From NCBI GenBank assembly GCA_015059735.1, contig SUZX01000004.1, positions 98,844 to 162,843 on the forward strand: a stretch of DNA of 64,000 bases. Direction: 5' to 3'. This document shows, one piece after another, positions 56,512-64,000 of this stretch (positions within the stretch are counted from its first letter, which is position 1; the number at the start of each line of letters is the position of its first letter). The position numbers and the translations under genes were made by a program. Under the pieces are notes generated by a model, which was not told where the DNA came from, did not search any database, and worked only from the letters and a program-made list of their open reading frames with translations. The DNA is from Rikenellaceae bacterium. Its GTDB lineage: Bacteria > Bacteroidota > Bacteroidia > Bacteroidales > Rikenellaceae.

Positions 56512-56892
56512 CTATTTACCTGCTTTGGGGCGTTTTGCACCGTATTTCGAGCGACGCTGGCGACGACCGTCAACACCGGCCGAATCGAGCGCACCGCGCA
56601 CGAGGTGATAACGAACACCCGGGAGGTCCTTCACACGACCACCACGGACGAGCACGATCGAGTGCTCTTGCAGATTGTGACCCTCTCCGGGGATGTAGGC
56701 GTTGACCTCCTTACCGTTGGTCAATCTCACACGTGCCACCTTACGCATAGCCGAGTTAGGCTTTTTCGGGGTCGTAGTGTACACACGCGTACATACGCCT
56801 CGGCGTTGAGGACACGCGGCGAGTGCCGGCGACTTCGATTTGTCTTCCAGCGCAACTCGACCGTTTCTCACTAACTGTTGGATAGTTGGCAT
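56512..56892 (-). CDS. rpsL: 30S ribosomal protein S12
   Basis: The 126-residue protein shows [18 protein letters not shown] and [18 protein letters not shown]. The lysines matching E. coli Lys43 and Lys88 are both present, so the common streptomycin-resistance changes are absent. It is the first gene of the cluster, about 60 bases below the promoter. Confidence 0.98.
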   Translation of the reverse strand: MPTIQQLVRNGRVALEDKSKSPALAACPQRRGVCTRVYTTTPKKPNSAMRKVARVRLTNGKEVNAYIPGEGHNLQEHSIVLVRGGRVKDLPGVRYHLVRGALDSAGVDGRRQRRSKYGAKRPKAGK

Positions 56893-56950
56893 TTCTTAAT
56901 TTGTCCTTTAATTGTTAAAAAAATCTATTTCCATTGTCCAAAATGGACTG

Positions 56951-56979
56951 CAAAGGTACGCATTTTTTTTGAATTACAA
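56951..56979 (-). promoter_or_regulatory. Main promoter of the ribosomal protein cluster
   Basis: On the minus strand a -33 TTG (56979-56977), an 18-base spacer and the -7 box TACCTTTG (56958-56951) lie 59 bases before the rpsL ATG. Confidence 0.65.
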
Positions 56980-57208
56980 TATATACGCGCATCTTTTTTC
57001 GCGTTTTTTCAGGCTTTTATGGATTTTTTCATTCTTTTTACTTATAAAATCCATAAATATATACATAAACACTTATACATGCATTTATAACACCCTATTC
57101 ATCAACCGCATATATATTCTGGAAACTATACCAACTTCGGAATAGACCGAGGCTTGTTTTCGCGCCGAAATCCGACCGAAAATCAAAAGATTTGCAAAAA
57201 AATCAGGA

Positions 57209-57255
57209 TATTTTTGTCACATCGGGAGTGAAATAAAAAGTTTTCGTTAATTTTG
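57209..57255 (+). promoter_or_regulatory. Candidate leuS promoter region
   Basis: Two -7-like boxes, TATTTTTG (57209-57216) and TAATTTTG (57248-57255), lie about 90 and 55 bases before the leuS ATG. Neither has a well-spaced -33 TTG, so the real start is undecided. Confidence 0.4.
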
Positions 57256-57308
57256 CCAAAATTATCCAATATATCAATACAATTCCTCCGCCAAAAACAC
57301 AACTATAT

Positions 57309-60065
57309 ATGGAATACAATTTCAAAGAGCTCGAATCGAAATGGCAGCAACGCTGGAAAGAGCAAAAAACCTATCAGGTGAAAACCGATCCTTCGCGACC
57401 GAAATTCTATGTACTCGACATGTTCCCCTACCCCTCGGGAGCAGGTTTGCATGTCGGCCATCCGCTGGGCTACATCGCCTCCGACATCTATTCGCGTTAC
57501 AAACGTTTGAAAGGGTTCAACGTCTTGCACCCCATGGGTTACGATGCGTTCGGTCTGCCAGCCGAACAATACGCCATCCAAACGGGACAACATCCGGCCG
57601 TAACCACCGAGCGCAACATCGCCCGCTACCGCGAGCAGTTGGATAAAATCGGATTCTCGTTTGATTGGGATCGCGAGGTACGCACCTGTGAGCCCGATTA
57701 TTATAAATGGACACAATGGGCGTTCCTGAAAATGTTTGCCCACTACTACAACCGCAAAACTCAAAAAGCAGAGCCGATCGAACAACTGATCGCCGCATTC
57801 GAAAAGAGCGGAACGACCGGAACGGATGCAGCCTGCACAACGCAGATGCACTTCACTGCCGAGGAGTGGAACGGCTGGAATGAGGCCAAACGCGAACAGG
57901 TATTGCAGAACTATCGGTTGGCATTCCGCGCCGACACGATGGTCAATTGGTGTCCGAAATTGGGCACGGTATTAGCCAACGACGAGGTACGTGATGGGCT
58001 GTCGGTGCGTGGCGGTTACCCCGTAGAGCAAAAACGCATGAAACAGTGGTTGCTCCGCGTAACAGCTTACGCCCAACGCATGCTCGATGGTTTGGAGAAA
58101 CTCGAATGGAGCGACTCGCTGAAAGAGATCCAGCGCAACTGGATCGGTCGTTCCGAGGGAGCACAAGTCTTCTTCGATATTCAAGGATCGGACAAGAAAC
58201 TTGAAATCTTTACCACCCGCCCCGACACTATTTTCGGCGTAACATTTATGGTAATCGCCCCCGAGCACGAGTGGGTGGGTGAACTGACAACAGCCGAGAA
58301 CAAAGCCGCCGTCGAAAATTATATCTCTGAAGCTCGCAAACGTTCGGAGCGCGAACGTATTGCCGAAACCCGTCGTGTAAGTGGCGTGGCAACCGGCTCA
58401 TACGCCATCAACCCCTTCACCGGCAAAGCAATTCCGATCTATATTTCAGATTATGTATTGGCCGGCTACGGCACGGGAGCCATCATGGCTGTTCCGGCAC
58501 ACGATTCGCGCGACTACGCCTTTGCCCGCCACTTCGGAATCGAGATTATTCCGGTAGTCGAGGGAGGCAACCTCGAAGTCGAGTCGTATGACGCCAAAGA
58601 GGGCAAAGTAATCAACTCCGATTTCCTCAACGGCAAAGATGTAAAAGAGGCTATCGGACTGATGTTCGACGAGGTTGAGCGTCGCGGATTGGGCAAGAAA
58701 CTCATCAACTACCGTCTGCGCGATGCGATCTTCTCGCGCCAGCGTTATTGGGGTGAGCCGTTCCCCATCTATTATAAGGAGGACACCGCCTACCCGTTGG
58801 CAGAAGATAAATTGCCATTGGAGTTACCTCCGATCAAAGACTTCGGACCTACGGAGCAGGGTGAACCGCCTTTGGCACGAGTACAAGGATGGAATACCCC
58901 CGAAGGTTATCCTTTCGAGCTATCGACCATGCCCGGATTTGCCGGATCATCGGCCTACTTCCTGCGCTACATGGATCCGCACAACAACGAGGCTCTCGTA
59001 AGTCGCGAAGCCAACGAATATTGGCGCAATGTCGATCTCTATGTCGGTGGTATCGAACACGCTACGGGTCACCTGATGTACTCGCGTTTTTGGAATATGT
59101 TCCTCTATGATTTGGGCTATATCTGCGAAGAGGAGCCCTTCCGCAAGTTGGTGAATCAGGGCATGATTCAGGGTCGTTCGAACTTCGTATATCGCGTGGT
59201 CGGCACCAACCAATTCGTATCGCTCGGATTGAAAGATCAATATGAAACCCAAGAGATCCACGTTGATGTAAATATCGTGAAGAACGATGTTTTGGATCTC
59301 GACGCATTCCGCGCTTGGATGCCCGACTTCAAAGATGCCGAGTTTATCCTTGAAGACGGTAAATATATCTGCGGCTGGGCCATTGAGAAGATGTCGAAAT
59401 CGATGTACAACGTGGTCAATCCCGACTACATCGTCGAGAACTACGGAGCCGACACGTTGCGCATGTACGAGATGTTCCTCGGTCCGTTGGAGCAGTCGAA
59501 ACCCTGGGACACAAACGGCATCGACGGTGTACACAAATTCCTGCGTCGTTTCTGGCGATTGTTCCTCGACCGCGAAGGAAACTTCCGCGTTTCGGATGAA
59601 GCTGCCGATGAGAAGGAGTTGCGCACACTGCACAAGACGATCAAAAAGGTAACCGAAGATATCGAGAACTTCTCGTTTAACACCTCGGTTGCAGCCTTCA
59701 TGATCTGTCTCAACGAGTTGGGCGACTGCAACAAGCGTGCAATCCTCGAACCGTTGACCATTTTGCTAGCTCCCTATGCTCCGCATATTACCGAGGAGTT
59801 GTGGTCGCAACTCGGACATACCACTTCGATTTGCGATGCAGCTTATCCGGTATATGACGAGCAGTACCTTGTACAGAGCACCATCGAATACCCCGTATCG
59901 ATCAACGGCAAGATGCGATTCCGCAAAAGCTACCCTGCTACGGCGACTCCGGCCGAGATTCAGGTCGATATTGTCACAGCTCCCGAGGGACAAAAATGGC
60001 TCGCCGGACAAACCCCGAAAAAGATTATCGTTGTAGCCGGAAAAATCATCAACGTCGTACTCTAA
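57309..60065 (+). CDS. leuS: Leucyl-tRNA synthetase
   Basis: The 918-residue class I synthetase shows the HIGH-type motif [16 protein letters not shown] near residue 38, the editing domain (about 220-420; [35 protein letters not shown]) and [13 protein letters not shown] near residue 697. An anticodon-binding domain and a C-terminal lysine-rich end follow. It charges tRNA-Leu and clears mischarged residues. A secreted esterase gene follows after 11 bases. Confidence 0.98.
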   Translation: MEYNFKELESKWQQRWKEQKTYQVKTDPSRPKFYVLDMFPYPSGAGLHVGHPLGYIASDIYSRYKRLKGFNVLHPMGYDAFGLPAEQYAIQTGQHPAVTTERNIARYREQLDKIGFSFDWDREVRTCEPDYYKWTQWAFLKMFAHYYNRKTQKAEPIEQLIAAFEKSGTTGTDAACTTQMHFTAEEWNGWNEAKREQVLQNYRLAFRADTMVNWCPKLGTVLANDEVRDGLSVRGGYPVEQKRMKQWLLRVTAYAQRMLDGLEKLEWSDSLKEIQRNWIGRSEGAQVFFDIQGSDKKLEIFTTRPDTIFGVTFMVIAPEHEWVGELTTAENKAAVENYISEARKRSERERIAETRRVSGVATGSYAINPFTGKAIPIYISDYVLAGYGTGAIMAVPAHDSRDYAFARHFGIEIIPVVEGGNLEVESYDAKEGKVINSDFLNGKDVKEAIGLMFDEVERRGLGKKLINYRLRDAIFSRQRYWGEPFPIYYKEDTAYPLAEDKLPLELPPIKDFGPTEQGEPPLARVQGWNTPEGYPFELSTMPGFAGSSAYFLRYMDPHNNEALVSREANEYWRNVDLYVGGIEHATGHLMYSRFWNMFLYDLGYICEEEPFRKLVNQGMIQGRSNFVYRVVGTNQFVSLGLKDQYETQEIHVDVNIVKNDVLDLDAFRAWMPDFKDAEFILEDGKYICGWAIEKMSKSMYNVVNPDYIVENYGADTLRMYEMFLGPLEQSKPWDTNGIDGVHKFLRRFWRLFLDREGNFRVSDEAADEKELRTLHKTIKKVTEDIENFSFNTSVAAFMICLNELGDCNKRAILEPLTILLAPYAPHITEELWSQLGHTTSICDAAYPVYDEQYLVQSTIEYPVSINGKMRFRKSYPATATPAEIQVDIVTAPEGQKWLAGQTPKKIIVVAGKIINVVL

Positions 60066-60076
60066 TCACAACAAAA

Positions 60077-60949
60077 ATGAAACGACTTTCAACTATCCTC
60101 GTTCTTTTATTATTTTCCGCAGCGACCGCAGTAGCCAGAAACTACGGACAAACCGCTACGGTGCGTATTTGGGACAACACCACTGCTCCTCACAGCAACG
60201 GTATTACCACTCCCGAAGAGGAGCCACGCCCCAATCGGTTGGCCAAGACGTCAATCACCGAACTCTATATCTTCGCTGCCGATAAGGCCAAAGACAAAGG
60301 CATGGCCATCGTAATATGCCCGGGAGGAGGTTATGCAAGGCTTAGTATGGATACCGAGGGATATTTAGTTGCCCAATGGTTGGCGGCCAATGGAATTACT
60401 GCCGCTGTTTTGAAATATCGCATGCCCAACGGACATCCCGAAGTCCCATTAGAAGATGCCGAACAGGCAATACGCATCATGCGCGGATTGGCTTCCGGAG
60501 CTGAGGGTTACACCTCGGAGAGAGTCGGAATCATGGGATTCTCGGCCGGAGGTCACTTGGCAGCTTATGCCTCGACATTGGGCAAGTGCCGGCCGGCATT
60601 CTCGGTACTGTTCTATCCGGTCATCACGGGAAACCCCGCCAAGACCCACAAAGGAACTTTCGACAATCTGTTGCGAGAAAAGCGTACCACCGAAACGGAA
60701 TTTTATTACTCGTTGCAAAACCAAGTCACAAACGAAACACCACAAACCCTATTGTTGCTTTCGGATGACGACCGCACTGTTCCTCCGGAAAACAGCATAT
60801 TCTATTACAACGCATTGAAAATGCACGGAGTCAAAGCCTCCATGCACATCTACCCTACGGGCGGACACGGTTGGGGCATACGCGACCGATTCAAATACAA
60901 AAGCCAGTGGCAGGAGGCATTGCTCGATTGGTTAAGCAATCTGAAATAG
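60077..60949 (+). CDS. Secreted alpha/beta hydrolase, probable carbohydrate esterase
   Basis: The 290-residue protein has a signal peptide (MKRLSTILVLLLFSAATAVA). An esterase/lipase fold follows, with the oxyanion motif VICPGGGYARLS near residue 78, the nucleophile GFSAGGHLAAYAS near 156, a late DDDRTVPPENS aspartate and YPTGGHGWGIRD with the histidine. Its pattern resembles Bacteroidota acetyl- or feruloyl-esterase-like enzymes that act on glycan side groups; the substrate is unknown. The ATG at 60077 begins the signal peptide. It may be read with leuS and ends in a terminator. Confidence 0.82.
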   Translation: MKRLSTILVLLLFSAATAVARNYGQTATVRIWDNTTAPHSNGITTPEEEPRPNRLAKTSITELYIFAADKAKDKGMAIVICPGGGYARLSMDTEGYLVAQWLAANGITAAVLKYRMPNGHPEVPLEDAEQAIRIMRGLASGAEGYTSERVGIMGFSAGGHLAAYASTLGKCRPAFSVLFYPVITGNPAKTHKGTFDNLLREKRTTETEFYYSLQNQVTNETPQTLLLLSDDDRTVPPENSIFYYNALKMHGVKASMHIYPTGGHGWGIRDRFKYKSQWQEALLDWLSNLK

Positions 60950-61018
60950 ACACAACTTTACAGTCCAAAACCGTAAAGAGCATGGAAAAAGAGATTGGCA
61001 GGAAACAGTAACGATAAG

Positions 61019-61053
61019 GGCTGTCCGACAAACGAGTCGTGACAGCCTTTTTT
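61019..61053 (+). terminator. Terminator after the secreted esterase
   Basis: The stem GGCTGTC-CGAC with GTCG-T-GACAGCC (one bulge) is followed by a run of six or seven T. Confidence 0.85.
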
Positions 61054-61121
61054 ATCGGAAGTTGCATCACAAAATTTTGCTTATTTTAAGGAGAATTACT
61101 CCATTTTTCGCCGAAAATGCT

Positions 61122-61129
61122 TAACTTTG
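61122..61129 (+). promoter_or_regulatory. -7 box of the GH92 gene
   Basis: TAACTTTG lies 76 bases before the ATG at 61206. No clear -33 TTG is present. Confidence 0.5.
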
Positions 61130-61205
61130 AGCAAATTGTCTGACCAAGAGTCAAAAAACCTTCGGAGCAGATATTGAAGAGGATATTCATGCAAAAACCA
61201 ACTAT

Positions 61206-63548
61206 ATGGAACGGAAATTATTATTTTGTGCAGTCGCTATGGCAATAGCAGCTACAACATTGTTTGCACAACCAATCAAACGACCTGCGGACTACGTCAA
61301 TCCGATGATCGGGACCGACGGTATGGGACATACATTCCCGGGAGCATGCGTACCCTTCGGAATTGTGCAACTCAGCCCCGATACAGACACCATTCCGCAT
61401 AATATCAACGGAACATACCAAAAGAGAGTATATGAATATTGTGCAGGGTATCGCTATCACGATACAACCATCGTGGGTTTCAGTCACACCCATTTCAGCG
61501 GCACAGGACATTCCGACTTGGGCGATATTCTCATTATGCCCACAACGGGAGTATTGAAGTTGCATGCCGGAACAGAGGATAATCCCGATAGTGGTTATCG
61601 CTCTCGCTTCTCGCACAACACGGAGAAGGCAATGCCGGGATATTATGAGGTGATGCTCGATGACTACAACATAAAGGCCCAACTTACGACGACACAACGC
61701 GTAGGAGTACATAAATACACATTCCCGAAAGTGGATAATGGCCGCATTGTTCTTGATCTTAATCACGGCATTTACAACTACGACGGTAAAACATTATGGG
61801 CATCGATTCGTGTGGAAAACGACAAACTGATAACCGGCTATCGCATAACAAACGGTTGGGCCCGAACAAATTACACCTATTTTGCCATCTCATTTTCGCA
61901 GCCGATAAAAAATTACGGATATCAAGATTTCGGACCAATTCATTATAAGGGCGGTTGGCGCAAATTCCCCGTAAACAACAATTTCCCCGAGATGGCCGGT
62001 CGCAAGATAGTTTCGTTTTTCGAGTTTAATACCGAAACGCATCCGGAACTCACGGTAAAAGTAGCCCTCTCGGCTACTAGCACTGAAGGTGCGGTAAAGA
62101 ACCTGATGGCAGAGGCTGCAACAAAAGACTTTGAGACGATCGCCCGCGAAGCCTCCGAGAATTGGAACAAACAGTTGGCATCTATCGAGGTGGAGGGCAC
62201 AGAAGACCAAAAAGCAATGGTTTATACATCCTACTACCACACCTTGATAAACCCCTCGATATATATGGATGTCGATGGCAAATATCGCGGCTTGGATCAA
62301 AATATCCATCAAGCCGAAGGTTTTAAGAACTACACGATCTTTTCGTTATGGGATACCTATCGCGCCGAGCATCCGTTCTTGCTGTTGATGAAACCCGAGC
62401 AAGCCCGCGACATGGTTGTTTCGATGATTCGCCACCAGCAACAGAGCGTACACGGCTTATTGCCGATTTGGAGCCACATGGCCAACGACAATTGGTGCAT
62501 GAGCGGTTATCACGCGACATCTGTTCTGGCTGATGCCATTACAAAAGGCGCCGATGTGGATAAGCAGGAAGCGTTGAAAGCGATGATTACCACGTCGAAT
62601 GTTCCCTACTTCGATGGGTTGGGCGAATATGTTGGCTTGGGATATGTACCTTTGGAGGCTACAAAAACCGCTGCTTCGACAACATTGGAGTATTGTTACG
62701 ACGACTGGACAATCTACCAAACAGCTCTTGCCGCAGGCAATAACGAGATCGCCGAACGATATCGCAAACGAGCGTTGAACTACCGTCGTATTTTCGACAG
62801 GGAGATAGGCTTTGCCCGTCCTCGCTACCGTGACGGGAGTTTTAAGCGCAATTTCGATGTTTTGCAAACTCACGGCGAAGGATTTATCGAGGGCAACTCG
62901 TGGAATTTCTCATTCCATGTACCCCACGATGTCTTTGGCATCATAAACCACATGGGGGGCGAAAAAGAGTTCCTGCGTAAGCTCGACGAATTGTTTGTCA
63001 TGTATCTGCCGGAAAAATACTACGCAGCAAACGAGGATATTACATCAGATTGTCTGATTGGCGGGTATGTACACGGCAACGAGCCGAGCCATCATATCCC
63101 ATATCTCTATGCGTGGACCTCGCAGCCGTGGAAGACACAGTATTGGGTGCGTGAAGTGATGAACAAGATGTATAAAAATCATATCCGAGGGTTAAGCGGC
63201 AACGATGATTGCGGACAGATGTCGGCATGGTATCTCTTTACAGCGATGGGATTCTATCCCGTTTGCCCCGGCACGGATCAATATGTGTTGGGAGCACCTT
63301 ATTTGCCATACATGAAACTGACATTGGCCAATGGGCAAACATTTGAGATCAAAGCACCGAATGTGAGCGACAAGAATCGATACATTAAGGCCGTACGCCT
63401 GAATGGCAAGCCATACACCAAAAACTATATCACGCACACGGATCTGGTCGGTGGCGGCACATTGGAGTTTGTGATGTCTTCGGCGCCCAACAAGCGACGT
63501 GGCTTGGCTATGAGCGACAAACCCTATTCACTTACCGATGGCAAATAG
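61206..63548 (+). CDS. GH92-family alpha-mannosidase
   Basis: The 780-residue protein has a signal peptide (ending TLFAQ). The GH92 start YVNPMIGTDGMGHTFPGA and PFGIVQLSPDT, GFSHTHFSGTGHSDLGD, then LLPIWSHMANDNWCMSGYH and the C-terminal GNEPSHHIPYLYAW and GNDDCGQMSAWYLFTAMGF are strong family marks. GH92 enzymes are calcium-dependent exo-alpha-mannosidases used by gut Bacteroidota on N-glycans and yeast mannan; the exact linkage cannot be read here. The hexosaminidase-like gene 15 bases downstream suggests host N-glycan trimming. Confidence 0.93.
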   Translation: MERKLLFCAVAMAIAATTLFAQPIKRPADYVNPMIGTDGMGHTFPGACVPFGIVQLSPDTDTIPHNINGTYQKRVYEYCAGYRYHDTTIVGFSHTHFSGTGHSDLGDILIMPTTGVLKLHAGTEDNPDSGYRSRFSHNTEKAMPGYYEVMLDDYNIKAQLTTTQRVGVHKYTFPKVDNGRIVLDLNHGIYNYDGKTLWASIRVENDKLITGYRITNGWARTNYTYFAISFSQPIKNYGYQDFGPIHYKGGWRKFPVNNNFPEMAGRKIVSFFEFNTETHPELTVKVALSATSTEGAVKNLMAEAATKDFETIAREASENWNKQLASIEVEGTEDQKAMVYTSYYHTLINPSIYMDVDGKYRGLDQNIHQAEGFKNYTIFSLWDTYRAEHPFLLLMKPEQARDMVVSMIRHQQQSVHGLLPIWSHMANDNWCMSGYHATSVLADAITKGADVDKQEALKAMITTSNVPYFDGLGEYVGLGYVPLEATKTAASTTLEYCYDDWTIYQTALAAGNNEIAERYRKRALNYRRIFDREIGFARPRYRDGSFKRNFDVLQTHGEGFIEGNSWNFSFHVPHDVFGIINHMGGEKEFLRKLDELFVMYLPEKYYAANEDITSDCLIGGYVHGNEPSHHIPYLYAWTSQPWKTQYWVREVMNKMYKNHIRGLSGNDDCGQMSAWYLFTAMGFYPVCPGTDQYVLGAPYLPYMKLTLANGQTFEIKAPNVSDKNRYIKAVRLNGKPYTKNYITHTDLVGGGTLEFVMSSAPNKRRGLAMSDKPYSLTDGK

Positions 63549-63563
63549 CGATATTCAAACAAA

Positions 63564-64000
63564 ATGTCATTGAAGCTCATGAAAAAAATCCTCTGTTTAT
63601 CCTTGCTTTTATCCATATTTTCGAGCCTTGCGCAACCCTCGTTTTCGCTGATTCCCCAACCGCGCAACTTTACTCAATTGAGCAACCGAACATTTGCGCT
63701 CGACACAGCCAAACAGCTCAGCATCCGATACGATGTTCCCGACAATTGGAACGAAGAGCAATATGCACTACTTGTTGCCCCGCACAAAATCGAGATACGA
63801 GCCAAAACCCTGCAAGGAGTCGTGTGGGCTCGTCGCACGCTCGAACAACTACGCAATGAGTCGGGACGCTATCCGCATGTGCAGATCGAAGATTGGCCCG
63901 AATTTCCGATCCGTGGCCTAACCTACGACGACGGCCGTAATTTTGTGGGTGTCGAGATGATCAAACACTACCTCGACATCATGTCTGCCTACAAACTGAA
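63564..64000 (+). CDS. Probable GH20 beta-N-acetylhexosaminidase (cut by window end)
   Basis: The frame is open to the window's last base, so only about 145 residues are seen. A signal peptide (MKKILCLSLLLSIFSSLAQ) is followed by SLIPQPRNFTQL and a short N-terminal domain. The beginning of the catalytic barrel comes next: PEFPIRGLTYDDGRNFVGVEMIKHYLDIMSAYKLN-type pattern, here split for brevity as PIRGLTYDDGR and IKHYLDIMSAYKLN. The usual arginine-glycine and HYLDxMxxYKLN motifs match GH20. Starts at 63564 and 63579 are both possible. It lies 15 bases after the GH92 gene, probably the same transcript. Confidence 0.75.
   Translation, partial: MSLKLMKKILCLSLLLSIFSSLAQPSFSLIPQPRNFTQLSNRTFALDTAKQLSIRYDVPDNWNEEQYALLVAPHKIEIRAKTLQGVVWARRTLEQLRNESGRYPHVQIEDWPEFPIRGLTYDDGRNFVGVEMIKHYLDIMSAYKL

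Larger units (their letters stand above)
56893..57308. other. Divergent regulatory region between rpsL and leuS
   Basis: About 415 AT-rich bases hold the minus-strand promoter of the ribosomal cluster, a small GTCCA/TGGAC palindrome (56936-56948) at its likely transcript start, and candidate plus-strand -7 boxes for leuS. No gene or RNA family is recognised in the central 57000-57200 part. Confidence 0.5.

Noticed and set aside
57000..57300. A possible T-box or attenuator in the leuS leader
   Set aside because: No T-box-type bulge sequence, no leucine-codon leader peptide and no terminator hairpin were found.
1..64000. CRISPR arrays, insertion sequences or prophage genes
   Set aside because: No spaced direct repeats, transposase, integrase or phage structural gene was seen on either strand.

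Overview
The window looks like a chromosomal segment of a gut-type Bacteroidota, most likely order Bacteroidales. Four things point there: a SusC/SusD outer-membrane uptake pair, several -7 promoter boxes of the form TAnnTTTG with some partnered -33 TTG boxes, lipoproteins with acidic export signals after the lipid cysteine, and a str-S10-spc-alpha cluster without tuf between fusA and rpsJ. The family (for example Rikenellaceae/Alistipes) is only a guess. No phage, insertion sequence, CRISPR array or rRNA gene is visible.

Layout. 1-3.9 kb: a membrane-anchored AraC-type regulator, a secreted LRR-M64 metallopeptidase and two tRNA genes (Val-UAC, Asn-GUU), all on the minus strand. 4-7.4 kb: a DUF1573 protein and an NfnAB-like flavoprotein pair (+). 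7.5-12.5 kb: a secreted M14 carboxypeptidase (-) divergent from a GltS-type glutamate symporter (+), then a second AraC-type regulator (-). 12.7-18.2 kb: the envelope operon nadK-uppS-bamA-skp-skp (-). 18.3-21.1 kb: pdxJ, an SGNH hydrolase and a CCA-adding enzyme (+). 21.2-29 kb: a four-gene surface uptake locus (-): SusC, SusD, a zinc metallopeptidase lipoprotein and a DUF4302 lipoprotein. 29-30 kb: a 1-kb AT-rich intergenic region with two long C tracts. 30-38 kb: pckA, a TamL-like lipoprotein barrel, a nitroreductase, dapF, an alpha/beta hydrolase and galK. 38.1-56.9 kb: one long minus-strand ribosomal protein cluster from rpsL to rplQ, including fusA, secY, map, infA and rpoA. 57.3-64 kb: leuS, a secreted esterase, a GH92 alpha-mannosidase and the start of a GH20-type hexosaminidase (+).

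How the genes fit together. Much of the window is housekeeping: translation, outer-membrane assembly, lipid carrier and cofactor synthesis. The accessory part points to scavenging of protein and glycoprotein: three different secreted or surface metallopeptidases, a SusCD importer, a glutamate symporter, a mannosidase and a hexosaminidase.

The most interesting signals are regulatory. (1) A nine-base G tract lies inside the -33/-7 spacer of a predicted susC promoter, a layout expected for slipped-strand phase variation. (2) An eight-base G tract lies in the signal-peptide codons of the M14 peptidase. (3) The ribosomal cluster is interrupted between rpsN and rpsH by about 670 bases that hold a terminator-like hairpin and a near-consensus internal promoter. 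All of this is read by eye; no alignment or folding program was run.
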